Below, piece by piece: positions 1-6,732 of a stretch of DNA of 7,183 bases (within the stretch, counting starts at the first letter, position 1; every line of letters starts with the position of its first letter). A program made the position numbers and the translations under genes. The stretch comes from Actinomycetes bacterium (GTDB lineage Bacteria; Actinomycetota; Acidimicrobiia; Acidimicrobiales; RAAP-2): positions 1-7,183 of the forward strand of contig JAJZYE010000045.1 in NCBI GenBank assembly GCA_021806055.1, written 5' to 3'. The notes below the pieces were generated by a model. It made no database searches and was not told the origin of the DNA. It saw nothing but the letters and a program-made list of their open reading frames with translations.

Positions 1-1930
1 GGTCCGCCATGATGGCGCGCAACGAGTAGTCCTTGGGCGTGTAGATCGCGCGAACCCCGGCATCGAGGAGCAGACGGGCGTCGTCCTCGGGAACGATGCC
101 ACCCACCACCACGGGGGCATCCAGACCGGCGGCGCGCAGTCCGTCGAGAATTCGTGGTACCAGGGCCCGGTGCGAGCCCGAGAGGATGGACAGCCCGACG
201 ACGTCGACGTCTTCGGCGACCGCGGCCGCCACGATCTCCTCGGGCGTCAGGCGCAGTCCCTGGTAGATCACCTCGAAGCCGGCGTCACGCGCGGCGACGG
301 CGATCTGCTCGGCGCCGTTGGAGTGGCCGTCGAGGCCCGGCTTGGCGACCAGGAGCTTGGGTGGTGCTCCCCGACGCGCGGTGAGGGCGCGCGAGCGCTC
401 AATCAATTCGGCGAAGTCGCCCCCGCGGCCGACCGGGCCCGATCCGACGCCCGTTGACGCTCGGAATTCGCCGAAGACCTCGCGCAGCGTCTCGGCCCAC
501 TCGCCGGTGGTGCCGCCCGCTCTCGCCAGTGCGATCGTGGGAATCATGATGTTGTCCCCGGGGCCCGGGTCGCGCGCCACCCGGGCGAGCTCGAGGCGTG
601 CGGTCTCGACGGCGCGCCCGTCGCGCCCGGCGCGCCACTGGCGCACGTCGGCCACGAGCTCGGCCTCGAGCGCCGGGTCGACGCTCACGACCGTGTCCAC
701 GCCGCCGGTGAGCGGCGACGGCTCGGTCTCGGTGAAGCGGTTGACGCCGACCACGATCTGCTCGCCCGACTCGATGCGTGCCACACGCGCGGCCTGGCTT
801 GCCACGAGGCGTCGCTTCAGCTCGTCGACCGCGGCGAACGCCCCGCCCTGCTCCAGCACGTCGTCGAGCTCGGCGCGCGCGGACTCGGTGAGCTCGTGGA
901 CCTTGGCGGCCATCACCGTGGACCCGGCGAAGAGGTCGGGGTACTCGAGCAGGTCGCTCTCGAAGGCGAGGATCTGCTGGGCGCGCAGGCTCCACTGCTG
1001 ATCCCACGGCCGCGGCAGGCCGAGGGCCTCGTTCCACGCCGGCAGTTGCAGGGCGCGCGCGCGGGCGTCGGCCGAGAGGGTCACACCGAGCATCTCGAGC
1101 ACGATGCGCACGACGTTGTTCTCGGGCTGCTGCTCGGTAAGGCCCAGTGAGTTGACCTGCACGCCGTAGCGGAAGCGGCGCAGCGCCGGGTCCTGGACCT
1201 CGTAGCGGGTGCGGCAGATCTCGTCCCACAGGGCGGTGAAGGTACGCATCTTCGCGGCCTCCTCGACGAAGCGCACCCCGGCGTTGACGAAGAACGAGAG
1301 CCGCCCCACGACCTGGGGCATGCGCGCGGGGTTGACCTGACCCGAGTCTCGCACGGCGTCGAGGACGTCGATCGCCGTGGCCAGGGAGTAGGCGATCTCC
1401 TGTGCGGGGGTGGCCCCGGCTTCCTGGAGGTGGTAGCTGCAGACGTTGATGGGATTCCAACGTGGTACGTGGTCGAGTCCGTAGACGATCATGTCGACGA
1501 TGAGTCGTCGCGACGGCACCGGCGGGAAGATGTACGTCCCGCGACTGAGGTACTCCTTGACGATGTCGTTCTGCGTGGTGCCCTGCAGGACTCGAGGGTC
1601 GACGCCGCGCTCCTCGGCCAGCGCCAGGTAGAGACCCCAGAGCCACGCGGCCGGGGCGTTGATCGTCATGGAGGTGTTCATCGTCTCCAGGGGCAGGCCC
1701 TCGAAGAGTTGGCGCAGGTGGCCGAGATGCGCGACTGGTACACCGACCCGACCCACTTCGCCGGCCGCGCGGGGGTCATCGGGGTCGTAGCCCGTCTGGG
1801 TGGGCAGGTCGAAAGCGATGGACAGTCCCGTCTGGCCCTTGGCGAGGTTCGCGCGATAGAGCGCGTTGGACGCCACCGCCGTGGAGTGCCCCGAGTAGGT
1901 GCGCATCATCCACGGCGCGCTGCGGGTCAC
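1..1930 (-). CDS. meaA: Ethylmalonyl-CoA mutase / MeaA-type B12-dependent acyl-CoA mutase (3' end cut by window)
   Basis: Adenosylcobalamin-dependent carbon-skeleton mutase, expected to rearrange ethylmalonyl-CoA to methylsuccinyl-CoA in the cytoplasm. 643 codons are visible and the family is only slightly longer, so perhaps 15-30 residues are missing. The catalytic barrel fills about residues 5-480. It carries RTYSGHSTA (10-18), FDLPTQTGYD (40-49) and MNTSMTINA (84-92), which fit the MeaA/Ecm branch rather than classical methylmalonyl-CoA mutase (which I recall as having a YAGFSTA/ATHRGYD pattern). Tyr12 and His167 (SYHLQEAGAT) match the mutase active-site Tyr and His. The C-terminal B12 domain shows DGHSNG (534-539, the DxHxxG His ligand), LSILSGSH (580-587) and VVVGG (607-611). 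The start is GTG at 1930: it overlaps the TGA of the upstream dehydrogenase gene (GTGA), follows AGGAGG, and lets the protein begin just before the conserved core. Translational coupling with that gene is likely. The family call is secure. The exact substrate (ethylmalonyl- versus another branched acyl-CoA) is inferred. Confidence 0.93.
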   Translation of the reverse strand, partial: MTRSAPWMMRTYSGHSTAVASNALYRANLAKGQTGLSIAFDLPTQTGYDPDDPRAAGEVGRVGVPVAHLGHLRQLFEGLPLETMNTSMTINAPAAWLWGLYLALAEERGVDPRVLQGTTQNDIVKEYLSRGTYIFPPVPSRRLIVDMIVYGLDHVPRWNPINVCSYHLQEAGATPAQEIAYSLATAIDVLDAVRDSGQVNPARMPQVVGRLSFFVNAGVRFVEEAAKMRTFTALWDEICRTRYEVQDPALRRFRYGVQVNSLGLTEQQPENNVVRIVLEMLGVTLSADARARALQLPAWNEALGLPRPWDQQWSLRAQQILAFESDLLEYPDLFAGSTVMAAKVHELTESARAELDDVLEQGGAFAAVDELKRRLVASQAARVARIESGEQIVVGVNRFTETEPSPLTGGVDTVVSVDPALEAELVADVRQWRAGRDGRAVETARLELARVARDPGPGDNIMIPTIALARAGGTTGEWAETLREVFGEFRASTGVGSGPVGRGGDFAELIERSRALTARRGAPPKLLVAKPGLDGHSNGAEQIAVAARDAGFEVIYQGLRLTPEEIVAAAVAEDVDVVGLSILSGSHRALVPRILDGLRAAGLDAPVVVGGIVPEDDARLLLDAGVRAIYTPKDYSLRAIMAD

Positions 1931-2793
1931 TCTCCCTCCTCTCGGCGGTAGTCGTAGAAGCCGCGGCCGGCCTTACGTCCGAGGAGCCCCGCGCTGACCA
2001 TGCGTCGCAGCCGCGGCACCGCGGCGTAGTGGGGGTCCGCGAACTCGGCGTAGAGGGCATCCAGGATCGCCACCGACGTGTCCAGCCCGATCAGGTCGAG
2101 CAGGGCGAAGGGGCCCATGGGAAAGCCGCACCCGCCGCGCATCGCCGTGTCGATTCCCTCGAGCGACGCGACGCCGGTCTCCAGGAGTCGCACGGCGTTG
2201 TTGAGGTAGGGGAAGAGCAGGGCGTTGACGACGAAGCCGGCCTGGTCCTTCACCTCGACGGGCTCCTTCGCGCAGTCGTGCACGAAGCCGGTGACCGTCT
2301 CGATCGTCTCGTCACTGGCACTCAGGGGCCGCACCACCTCTACGAGGGACATGACGGGTGCGGGGTTGAAGAAGTGGATACCGCACACGCGCTCGGGTCG
2401 CGAGGTCTCCATGGCTAGGTCGATGACCGAGAGCGTCGACGTATTGGTGGCGAGGATGGCGCCGTGCCGCACGACGCGGTCCAGCTCGTTGAAGAGGGAC
2501 TTCTTCACGACGAGATCCTCCAGGACCGACTCGATGACCAGGTCACAGTCGGCCAAGTCGGTCAGTCGCGACGTGACGGTGACTCGCGCCAGCACCGCGT
2601 CGGCACCCTCGCGCGTACGCGTCCCCTTGGCGACCTGGCGGGCGAGGGAGCGTTCGAGCACCGCCAGGAGGGCGTCGGCCGAGGTGGTGGTGCGGCTCCG
2701 TACGACGACGCGTGCGCCGCTCGCCGCGACGACCTCGGCGATGCCGCTGCCCATGATGCCCGATCCGAGGATCCCCACCTTCTCGAAGTGCAT
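1927..2793 (-). CDS. hbd: 3-hydroxybutyryl-CoA dehydrogenase
   Basis: Interconverts (S)-3-hydroxybutyryl-CoA and acetoacetyl-CoA in the cytoplasm. At 288 aa it has the usual length for the short bacterial family. The N-terminal Rossmann fold has GSGIMGSGIA (10-19). The catalytic set of this family is visible: Ser119, His140 (HFFNPAPV), Glu152 and Asn190 (GFVVNALLFPYLNNA). The C-terminal domain ends with the family signature around GRKAGRGFYDY (272-282). The open frame extends upstream to 2943, but that extension is low-complexity and unlike the family. ATG 2793 puts the Rossmann fold at residue 4, so it is the chosen start. There is no Shine-Dalgarno sequence; a TACAGT hexamer 6 nt before the ATG suggests a leaderless mRNA. 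The gene leads the mutase gene, with a 4-nt overlap. The second beta strand ends Val-Arg-Ser-Arg (31-34), not the acidic residue typical of NAD-specific enzymes, so NADP use is possible. Confidence 0.93.
   Translation of the reverse strand: MHFEKVGILGSGIMGSGIAEVVAASGARVVVRSRTTTSADALLAVLERSLARQVAKGTRTREGADAVLARVTVTSRLTDLADCDLVIESVLEDLVVKKSLFNELDRVVRHGAILATNTSTLSVIDLAMETSRPERVCGIHFFNPAPVMSLVEVVRPLSASDETIETVTGFVHDCAKEPVEVKDQAGFVVNALLFPYLNNAVRLLETGVASLEGIDTAMRGGCGFPMGPFALLDLIGLDTSVAILDALYAEFADPHYAAVPRLRRMVSAGLLGRKAGRGFYDYRREEGE
1935..1940 (-). promoter_or_regulatory. Shine-Dalgarno sequence for the mutase gene
   Basis: AGGAGG on the minus strand, inside the last codons of the dehydrogenase gene and 4 nt before GTG 1930. 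It decides the GTG start and supports coupled translation across the GTGA overlap. Confidence 0.75.
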
Positions 2794-2799
2794 GCCCGA

Positions 2800-2805
2800 A
2801 CTGTA
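2800..2805 (-). promoter_or_regulatory. Predicted -10 element of a leaderless hbd-meaA transcript
   Basis: TACAGT on the minus strand fits the actinobacterial TANNNT -10 consensus and ends 6 nt before the ATG. This places the transcription start on or next to the A of the start codon. No convincing -35 hexamer and no Shine-Dalgarno sequence were seen. The call rests on spacing and on the same arrangement at three other genes in the window. Confidence 0.5.
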
Positions 2806-2841
2806 CTGGGCGTGGCGTCGCGCAAGCGGCCTGAGAAGAAG

Positions 2842-2862
2842 CGGACGGCTTTTAGCCGTCCG
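2842..2862 (-). terminator. Perfect 9-3-9 inverted repeat: possible terminator of the cyclophilin unit, or an operator
   Basis: CGGACGGCT and AGCCGTCCG flank a 3-nt spacer, giving a perfect 9-bp GC-rich stem. Read on the minus strand, the stem is followed by CTTCTTCTC, a pyrimidine-rich but not pure-T tail, about 145 nt after the stop of the soluble cyclophilin gene. It therefore resembles a weak intrinsic terminator. It is also centred about 59 bp upstream of the hbd start, so as duplex DNA it could serve as a repressor or activator site. The repeat itself is certain; its role is not. Confidence 0.45.
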
Positions 2863-3005
2863 AGATGTCACGGGGTCACTCCGCGCGCACCCGCCGGACA
2901 CGCCCGTGTCGTCGACGGCGCCGCGTCGTTCGATGATCGCCACCGCGTGGCGCGTACCGAGCGTGAGCGTGGCGGCCCGTCGGGGTCGATCCGTCGCTCG
3001 AGCGA

Positions 3006-3554
3006 TCAGCCCTCGGTGATCGTGACGGACTCGATGACGACGCGCTCGCGCGGTGCGCCCGACGGCGAGCCCAGATCGTTGATGACGCCGATAACGTCGA
3101 GCCCCTTGACCACCTTGCCGAAGAGCGAGTACAGGGGCGGGAGGCGAACGCCGTCGGGCCCCGAGATCACGAAGAACTGCGAGCCGTTGGTGTTAGGCCC
3201 CGCGTTGGCCATCGCCAGGGAGCCGAGCTCGTAGCGTCCGGCCTTGGGCAGCTCGTCGGCGAAGCGGTAGCCCGGTCCCCCAGTGCCGGTGCCGGTCGGG
3301 TCGCCCCCCTGGAGGACAAAGCCCGGGATGATCCGGTGGAAGATCACGCCGTCGAAGTAGTGCCAGCGGGCCAGGAACACGAAGTTGTTCACCGTCACTG
3401 GCGCGCTCAGCGCGTCCAGGAACAGCTCCATGGTTCCGTGGGAGGTCACCATGGAGGCGCCGTAGGATCGCTCGACGTCGATAATGGTCGGCGGCGGAGC
3501 GTCGAAGCGCTGGCGCGGTTCGCTGGAGCCGTCGGGATTGGGGATGTCGCTCAC
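3006..3554 (-). CDS. Soluble cyclophilin-type peptidyl-prolyl cis-trans isomerase
   Basis: Catalyses cis-trans isomerisation of Xaa-Pro bonds and probably assists folding in the cytoplasm. The 182-aa protein has no signal peptide or membrane segment. The cyclophilin domain spans about residues 33-180. It shows IFHRIIPGF (71-79) with the catalytic Arg74, QGGDPTGTGTGGPGY (82-96), MANAGPNTNGSQFF (115-128) and LFGKVVKG (144-151). The Trp that binds cyclosporin in human CypA is replaced by a Leu-Pro-Pro segment (138-140), as in many bacterial cyclophilins, so low cyclosporin sensitivity is inferred. The start is GTG 3554, preceded by AGGAG, 7 nt after the stop of the upstream membrane paralogue. 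A later Met at residue 35 would cut away N-terminal sequence (PPPTI, 20-24) that has a counterpart in the paralogue. The protein contains no cysteine. It is probably co-transcribed with its paralogue. Confidence 0.92.
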   Translation of the reverse strand: MSDIPNPDGSSEPRQRFDAPPPTIIDVERSYGASMVTSHGTMELFLDALSAPVTVNNFVFLARWHYFDGVIFHRIIPGFVLQGGDPTGTGTGGPGYRFADELPKAGRYELGSLAMANAGPNTNGSQFFVISGPDGVRLPPLYSLFGKVVKGLDVIGVINDLGSPSGAPRERVVIESVTITEG

Positions 3555-3558
3555 GGCG

Positions 3559-3563
3559 CTCCT
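3559..3563 (-). promoter_or_regulatory. Shine-Dalgarno sequence for the soluble cyclophilin gene
   Basis: AGGAG on the minus strand, 4 nt before GTG 3554 and overlapping the TAG stop of the upstream cyclophilin gene (3562-3564). It supports the GTG start and reinitiation or coupling between the two genes. Confidence 0.65.
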
Positions 3564-4404
3564 AGGACTCGGTGATGGTGACCGACAGCATACGGTGCGT
3601 CACGGTCGGGGGAACGCCAGTCGCGCTACCGGCGTCGTTGATGATCTGGACGACGTGCTGCCCGCTGACGACCTGGCCGAAGAGGGAGTACTGGGGCGGC
3701 AGGGACTCGCCCTGGGGCCCGGTGACGATGAAGAACTGGCTGCCGCCCGTGTGCGGGGAACCCGTGTTGGCCATGGCCACCGAGTACAGCGGGTAGGTGG
3801 GGTGGCCGGCCGCGGGGTACTCGTCGGCGATGGTGTAGCCCGGGCCACCGGTGCCGGTGCCGGTCGGATCGCCCCCCTGGACGACGAAGCCGGGGATGAC
3901 GCGGTGGAAGATCACGCAGTTGTAGAAGCGGTGGCGCGCGAGGAACACGAAGTTGTTCACCGTGATCGGGGCGGTCGCGGCGTCGAGGCGAATCACGAAG
4001 GTGCCCGCCGTGGTGACGACGTGCGCGTAGTAGGTCTTGGCCGTGTTGATGGTCATCGGCGGCGCGCTCGACCAGTGCAGTGTGTTGACTCGTGCGGACG
4101 TCGAGGCCGGGCAGCCGGCCCGCACCGCGATGGCGTTGGCCTGCGCTTGGGTGATCCCACCGGTGGCCGACGCCGGCACGGTCGTCGCCGTCGTCGGCAG
4201 CGTGGTGCTGGTCGACAGCGGTGCCGCCGACTTCGGGGAGCTCGACGAGCCGAACAGGTAGGCGGCGGACAGGACGATGACCGCGGCCACCGCGACGATG
4301 ATCACGGCGCGCTGGATGGTGCGGCGGCGCTTGGCCGCGCGCTGGGCGGCCTGTAGTTTGTGGCGTCGGGCCGCCTTTTGACGTTCGCGTTTCGCAGTTG
4401 CCAT
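3562..4404 (-). CDS. Membrane-anchored cyclophilin-type peptidyl-prolyl cis-trans isomerase
   Basis: 280-aa prolyl isomerase predicted to act outside the cytoplasmic membrane. Residues 1-32 are very rich in Lys/Arg (likely cytoplasmic), followed by one hydrophobic helix at about 33-51 and a Ser/Thr/Pro/Ala linker (53-80). The cyclophilin domain spans about 122-278. It contains IFHRVIPGF (165-173) with the catalytic Arg168, QGGDPTGTGTGGPGY (176-190), MANTGSPHTGGSQFF (211-225) and LFGQVVSG (241-248). Two cysteines, Cys98 and Cys163, lie on the exported side; they could form a disulfide. ATG 4404 is chosen because the frame further upstream (to 4590) runs into lysC on the other strand and looks non-coding, and because a TAGTCT hexamer sits 7 nt before this ATG. 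The layout resembles mycobacterial PpiB. It is the first gene of the unit; the soluble paralogue follows after 7 nt. Its extracytoplasmic client is unknown. Confidence 0.9.
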   Translation of the reverse strand: MATAKRERQKAARRHKLQAAQRAAKRRRTIQRAVIIVAVAAVIVLSAAYLFGSSSSPKSAAPLSTSTTLPTTATTVPASATGGITQAQANAIAVRAGCPASTSARVNTLHWSSAPPMTINTAKTYYAHVVTTAGTFVIRLDAATAPITVNNFVFLARHRFYNCVIFHRVIPGFVVQGGDPTGTGTGGPGYTIADEYPAAGHPTYPLYSVAMANTGSPHTGGSQFFIVTGPQGESLPPQYSLFGQVVSGQHVVQIINDAGSATGVPPTVTHRMLSVTITES

Positions 4405-4411
4405 GGGTGCG

Positions 4412-4417
4412 AGACTA
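4412..4417 (-). promoter_or_regulatory. Predicted -10 element of the membrane cyclophilin gene (leaderless)
   Basis: TAGTCT on the minus strand fits TANNNT and ends 7 nt before ATG 4404. No Shine-Dalgarno sequence lies in that gap. A leaderless transcript is inferred. It is divergent from the lysC promoter. Confidence 0.5.
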
Positions 4418-4419
4418 GT

Positions 4420-4445
4420 GGCCGTGGGCGGGGGGGCCGTGGGCG
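4420..4445. repeat. 11-bp direct repeat between two divergent promoters
   Basis: GGCCGTGGGCG occurs at 4420-4430 and again at 4435-4445, a period of 15 bp, within the 59-nt gap between the divergent cyclophilin and lysC starts. The copies sit between the two predicted -10 hexamers, roughly where the -35 regions would be. A regulator site or remnant of a local duplication is possible. The sequence is certain; its function is not. Confidence 0.55.
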
Positions 4446-4450
4446 TCCGG

Positions 4451-4456
4451 TAGTTT
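4451..4456 (+). promoter_or_regulatory. Predicted -10 element of lysC (leaderless)
   Basis: TAGTTT fits TANNNT and ends 7 nt before ATG 4464. The intervening TGAAGCC has no usable Shine-Dalgarno sequence. Transcription is predicted to begin at or near the start codon. No clear -35 hexamer was seen. Confidence 0.5.
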
Positions 4457-4463
4457 TGAAGCC

Positions 4464-5684
4464 ATGTCCCTGGTGGTTCAGAAGTACGGCGGCACGTCGG
4501 TGGGTGACGCGGAGCGCATCCGCGCGGTGGCCGATCACGTGGCGCGCACCCGTGAGGCCGGCGATCAGGTCGTCGTCGTGGTGTCAGCAATGGGCAAGTT
4601 CACCGATGACCTGATCCGCTTGGCGGACGACGTGTCCCCTACGCGACCACCTCGGGAGCTGGACATGCTGCTCACCTCGGGGGAGCGCATCTCCATGGCC
4701 CTGGTCTGCATGGCCCTGGCCGCGCGCGGGGTGGAGTCGGCGTCGTTCACGGGATCCCAAGCCGGCATCATCACCGACACCGACCACACCCGGGCCAAGA
4801 TTCTCGAGATCCGCCCGACGCGCATCGACGAGGCACTGGCGGAGGGTCTCGTGCCGGTGGTGGCGGGCTTTCAGGGGGTGTCGACGGATCGCGACATCAC
4901 CACACTCGGCCGGGGCGGATCGGACGTCACGGCCGTGGCGCTGGCCGCGGCCCTGTCGGCGGACGTGTGCGAGATCTACACCGACGTGACGGGCGTCTTC
5001 TCGGCCGACCCGCGCGTGGTGAGCCGGGCGCGGCGCCTGCCACGAGTCTCCTTCGACGAGATGATGGAGATCGCGGCGACGGGTGGACGCGTTCTCATGC
5101 TGCGCTCGGTCGAGCTCGCCCGCCGCCACCACGTGCCGCTGCACGTACGCTCGAGTTTCACCTGGGAACCCGGTACCTGGATCGTGGAGGAGGACCCCAC
5201 CATGGAGCAAGCGGTCGTGACGGCGATCACCGACGACACATCGGAAGCGAAGATCACGGTGGAAGGTGTGCCGGACCGACCGGGGGTGGCGGCTCGACTC
5301 TTTCGAGCGCTGGCCGATCGTGGGGTCAACGTGGACATGATCGTCCAGAACACCGGCGCTAACGGCCTCACCGACATCTCCTTCACCGTGGCCGTCACCG
5401 ACCTCGACGCCGCCCGCGACACCTGCTGCGAGGTGCAGGCGGAGATCGGAGCCGCGCGGGTGACCTCGGACGACAGCATCGGCCGCGTCTCCATCGTGGG
5501 GGCGGGAATGAAGTCGAGCCCCGGGGTCACGGCGCTGATGTTCGAGACCCTCTCGCAGAACGGCATCAACATCGAGATGATCTCCACCAGTTCGATCCGC
5601 ATCTCGTGCGTGGTGCGCGCGAACCGGGTCGCCGAGTCGGTGCGCCTCCTGCACTCGGCCTTCGGACTCGACGCCGCGTCGTCG

Positions 5685-5687
<3 letters not shown>
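4464..5687 (+). CDS. lysC: Aspartokinase (alpha subunit, full length)
   Basis: Phosphorylates L-aspartate with ATP to 4-phospho-L-aspartate, the first step toward lysine, diaminopimelate, threonine and methionine. 407 aa, close to actinobacterial LysC. The amino-acid kinase domain covers about residues 1-245, with QKYGGTSVG (6-14), TSGERIS (71-77), TTLGRGGSD (146-154) and [12 protein letters not shown] (172-183). Two ACT domains follow, roughly 264-330 ([15 protein letters not shown], 266-280) and 341-403 ([16 protein letters not shown], 345-360). These normally bind the feedback inhibitors lysine and threonine, so concerted feedback control is expected from the family. ATG 4464 places the KYGGTS motif at residue 7, as usual. 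The gene is leaderless by prediction and lies 9 nt before asd, its pathway partner. An internal start at codon 247 probably yields a separate beta subunit. Confidence 0.96.
5186..5193 (+). promoter_or_regulatory. Internal Shine-Dalgarno sequence for the aspartokinase beta subunit
   Basis: GGAGGAGG lies inside lysC, 8 nt before the in-frame ATG at 5202. The match is better than for any other start in the window. It also encodes part of the Val-Glu-Glu stretch at residues 241-243, so its presence could be partly coding-driven. Confidence 0.65.
5202..5687 (+). CDS. lysC: Aspartokinase beta (regulatory) subunit from an internal in-frame start
   Basis: Predicted 161-aa product starting at Met247 of LysC and ending at the same stop. 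It contains only the two ACT domains. In Corynebacterium glutamicum and Bacillus subtilis, lysC is known to encode alpha and beta subunits in this way, assembling as alpha2beta2 with inhibitors bound at the ACT interfaces. Here the start region [17 protein letters not shown] closely resembles the C. glutamicum beta N-terminus as I recall it, and a GGAGGAGG sequence sits 8 nt upstream. The site and frame are visible in the sequence; production of the shorter protein is inferred from the family. If the internal site is not used, this is simply the C-terminal half of LysC. Confidence 0.72.
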
Positions 5688-6722
<1,035 letters not shown>

Positions 6723-6732
6723 TCGGGCGAAC

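Larger units (their letters stand above)
2794..3005. other. Intergenic spacer between the soluble cyclophilin gene and hbd
   Basis: This is the longest gene-free stretch, at 212 nt. It holds the 9-3-9 inverted repeat at 2842-2862, the predicted hbd -10 hexamer at 2800-2805, and a 12-bp palindrome TCGCTCGAGCGA at 2994-3005 that abuts the cyclophilin stop codon. No tRNA, riboswitch fold (including a cobalamin type) or credible small coding frame was recognised. The in-frame upstream extension of hbd through this region looks non-coding. Confidence 0.6.

Noticed and set aside
318..1001. 227-codon plus-strand open frame opposite the mutase
   Set aside because: Ser/Arg/Ala-rich shadow of a conserved coding region. 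The mutase motifs on the minus strand account for this stretch.
399..1646. 415-codon minus-strand open frame
   Set aside because: It overlaps the mutase gene in another frame of the same strand and translates to an Arg/Pro/Ala-rich sequence with no recognisable domain.
2794..2943. 50-codon N-terminal extension of the 3-hydroxybutyryl-CoA dehydrogenase
   Set aside because: The family begins at the Rossmann fold, which starts 4 residues after ATG 2793. The extension reads through the inverted repeat and the predicted promoter and resembles no known protein segment.
2794..3005. Cobalamin riboswitch controlling the B12-dependent mutase operon
   Set aside because: No B12-box-like conserved core was recognised, and the predicted leaderless start leaves no 5' leader to hold one.
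3484..4356. 290-codon plus-strand open frame opposite the cyclophilins
   Set aside because: Gly/Arg/Asp-rich with no domain. The conserved cyclophilin motifs lie on the minus strand.
4405..4590. 62-codon N-terminal extension of the membrane cyclophilin
   Set aside because: It would overlap lysC on the other strand and is Arg/Pro-rich noise. The basic-plus-membrane-helix N-terminus starting at ATG 4404 is a complete and typical topology.
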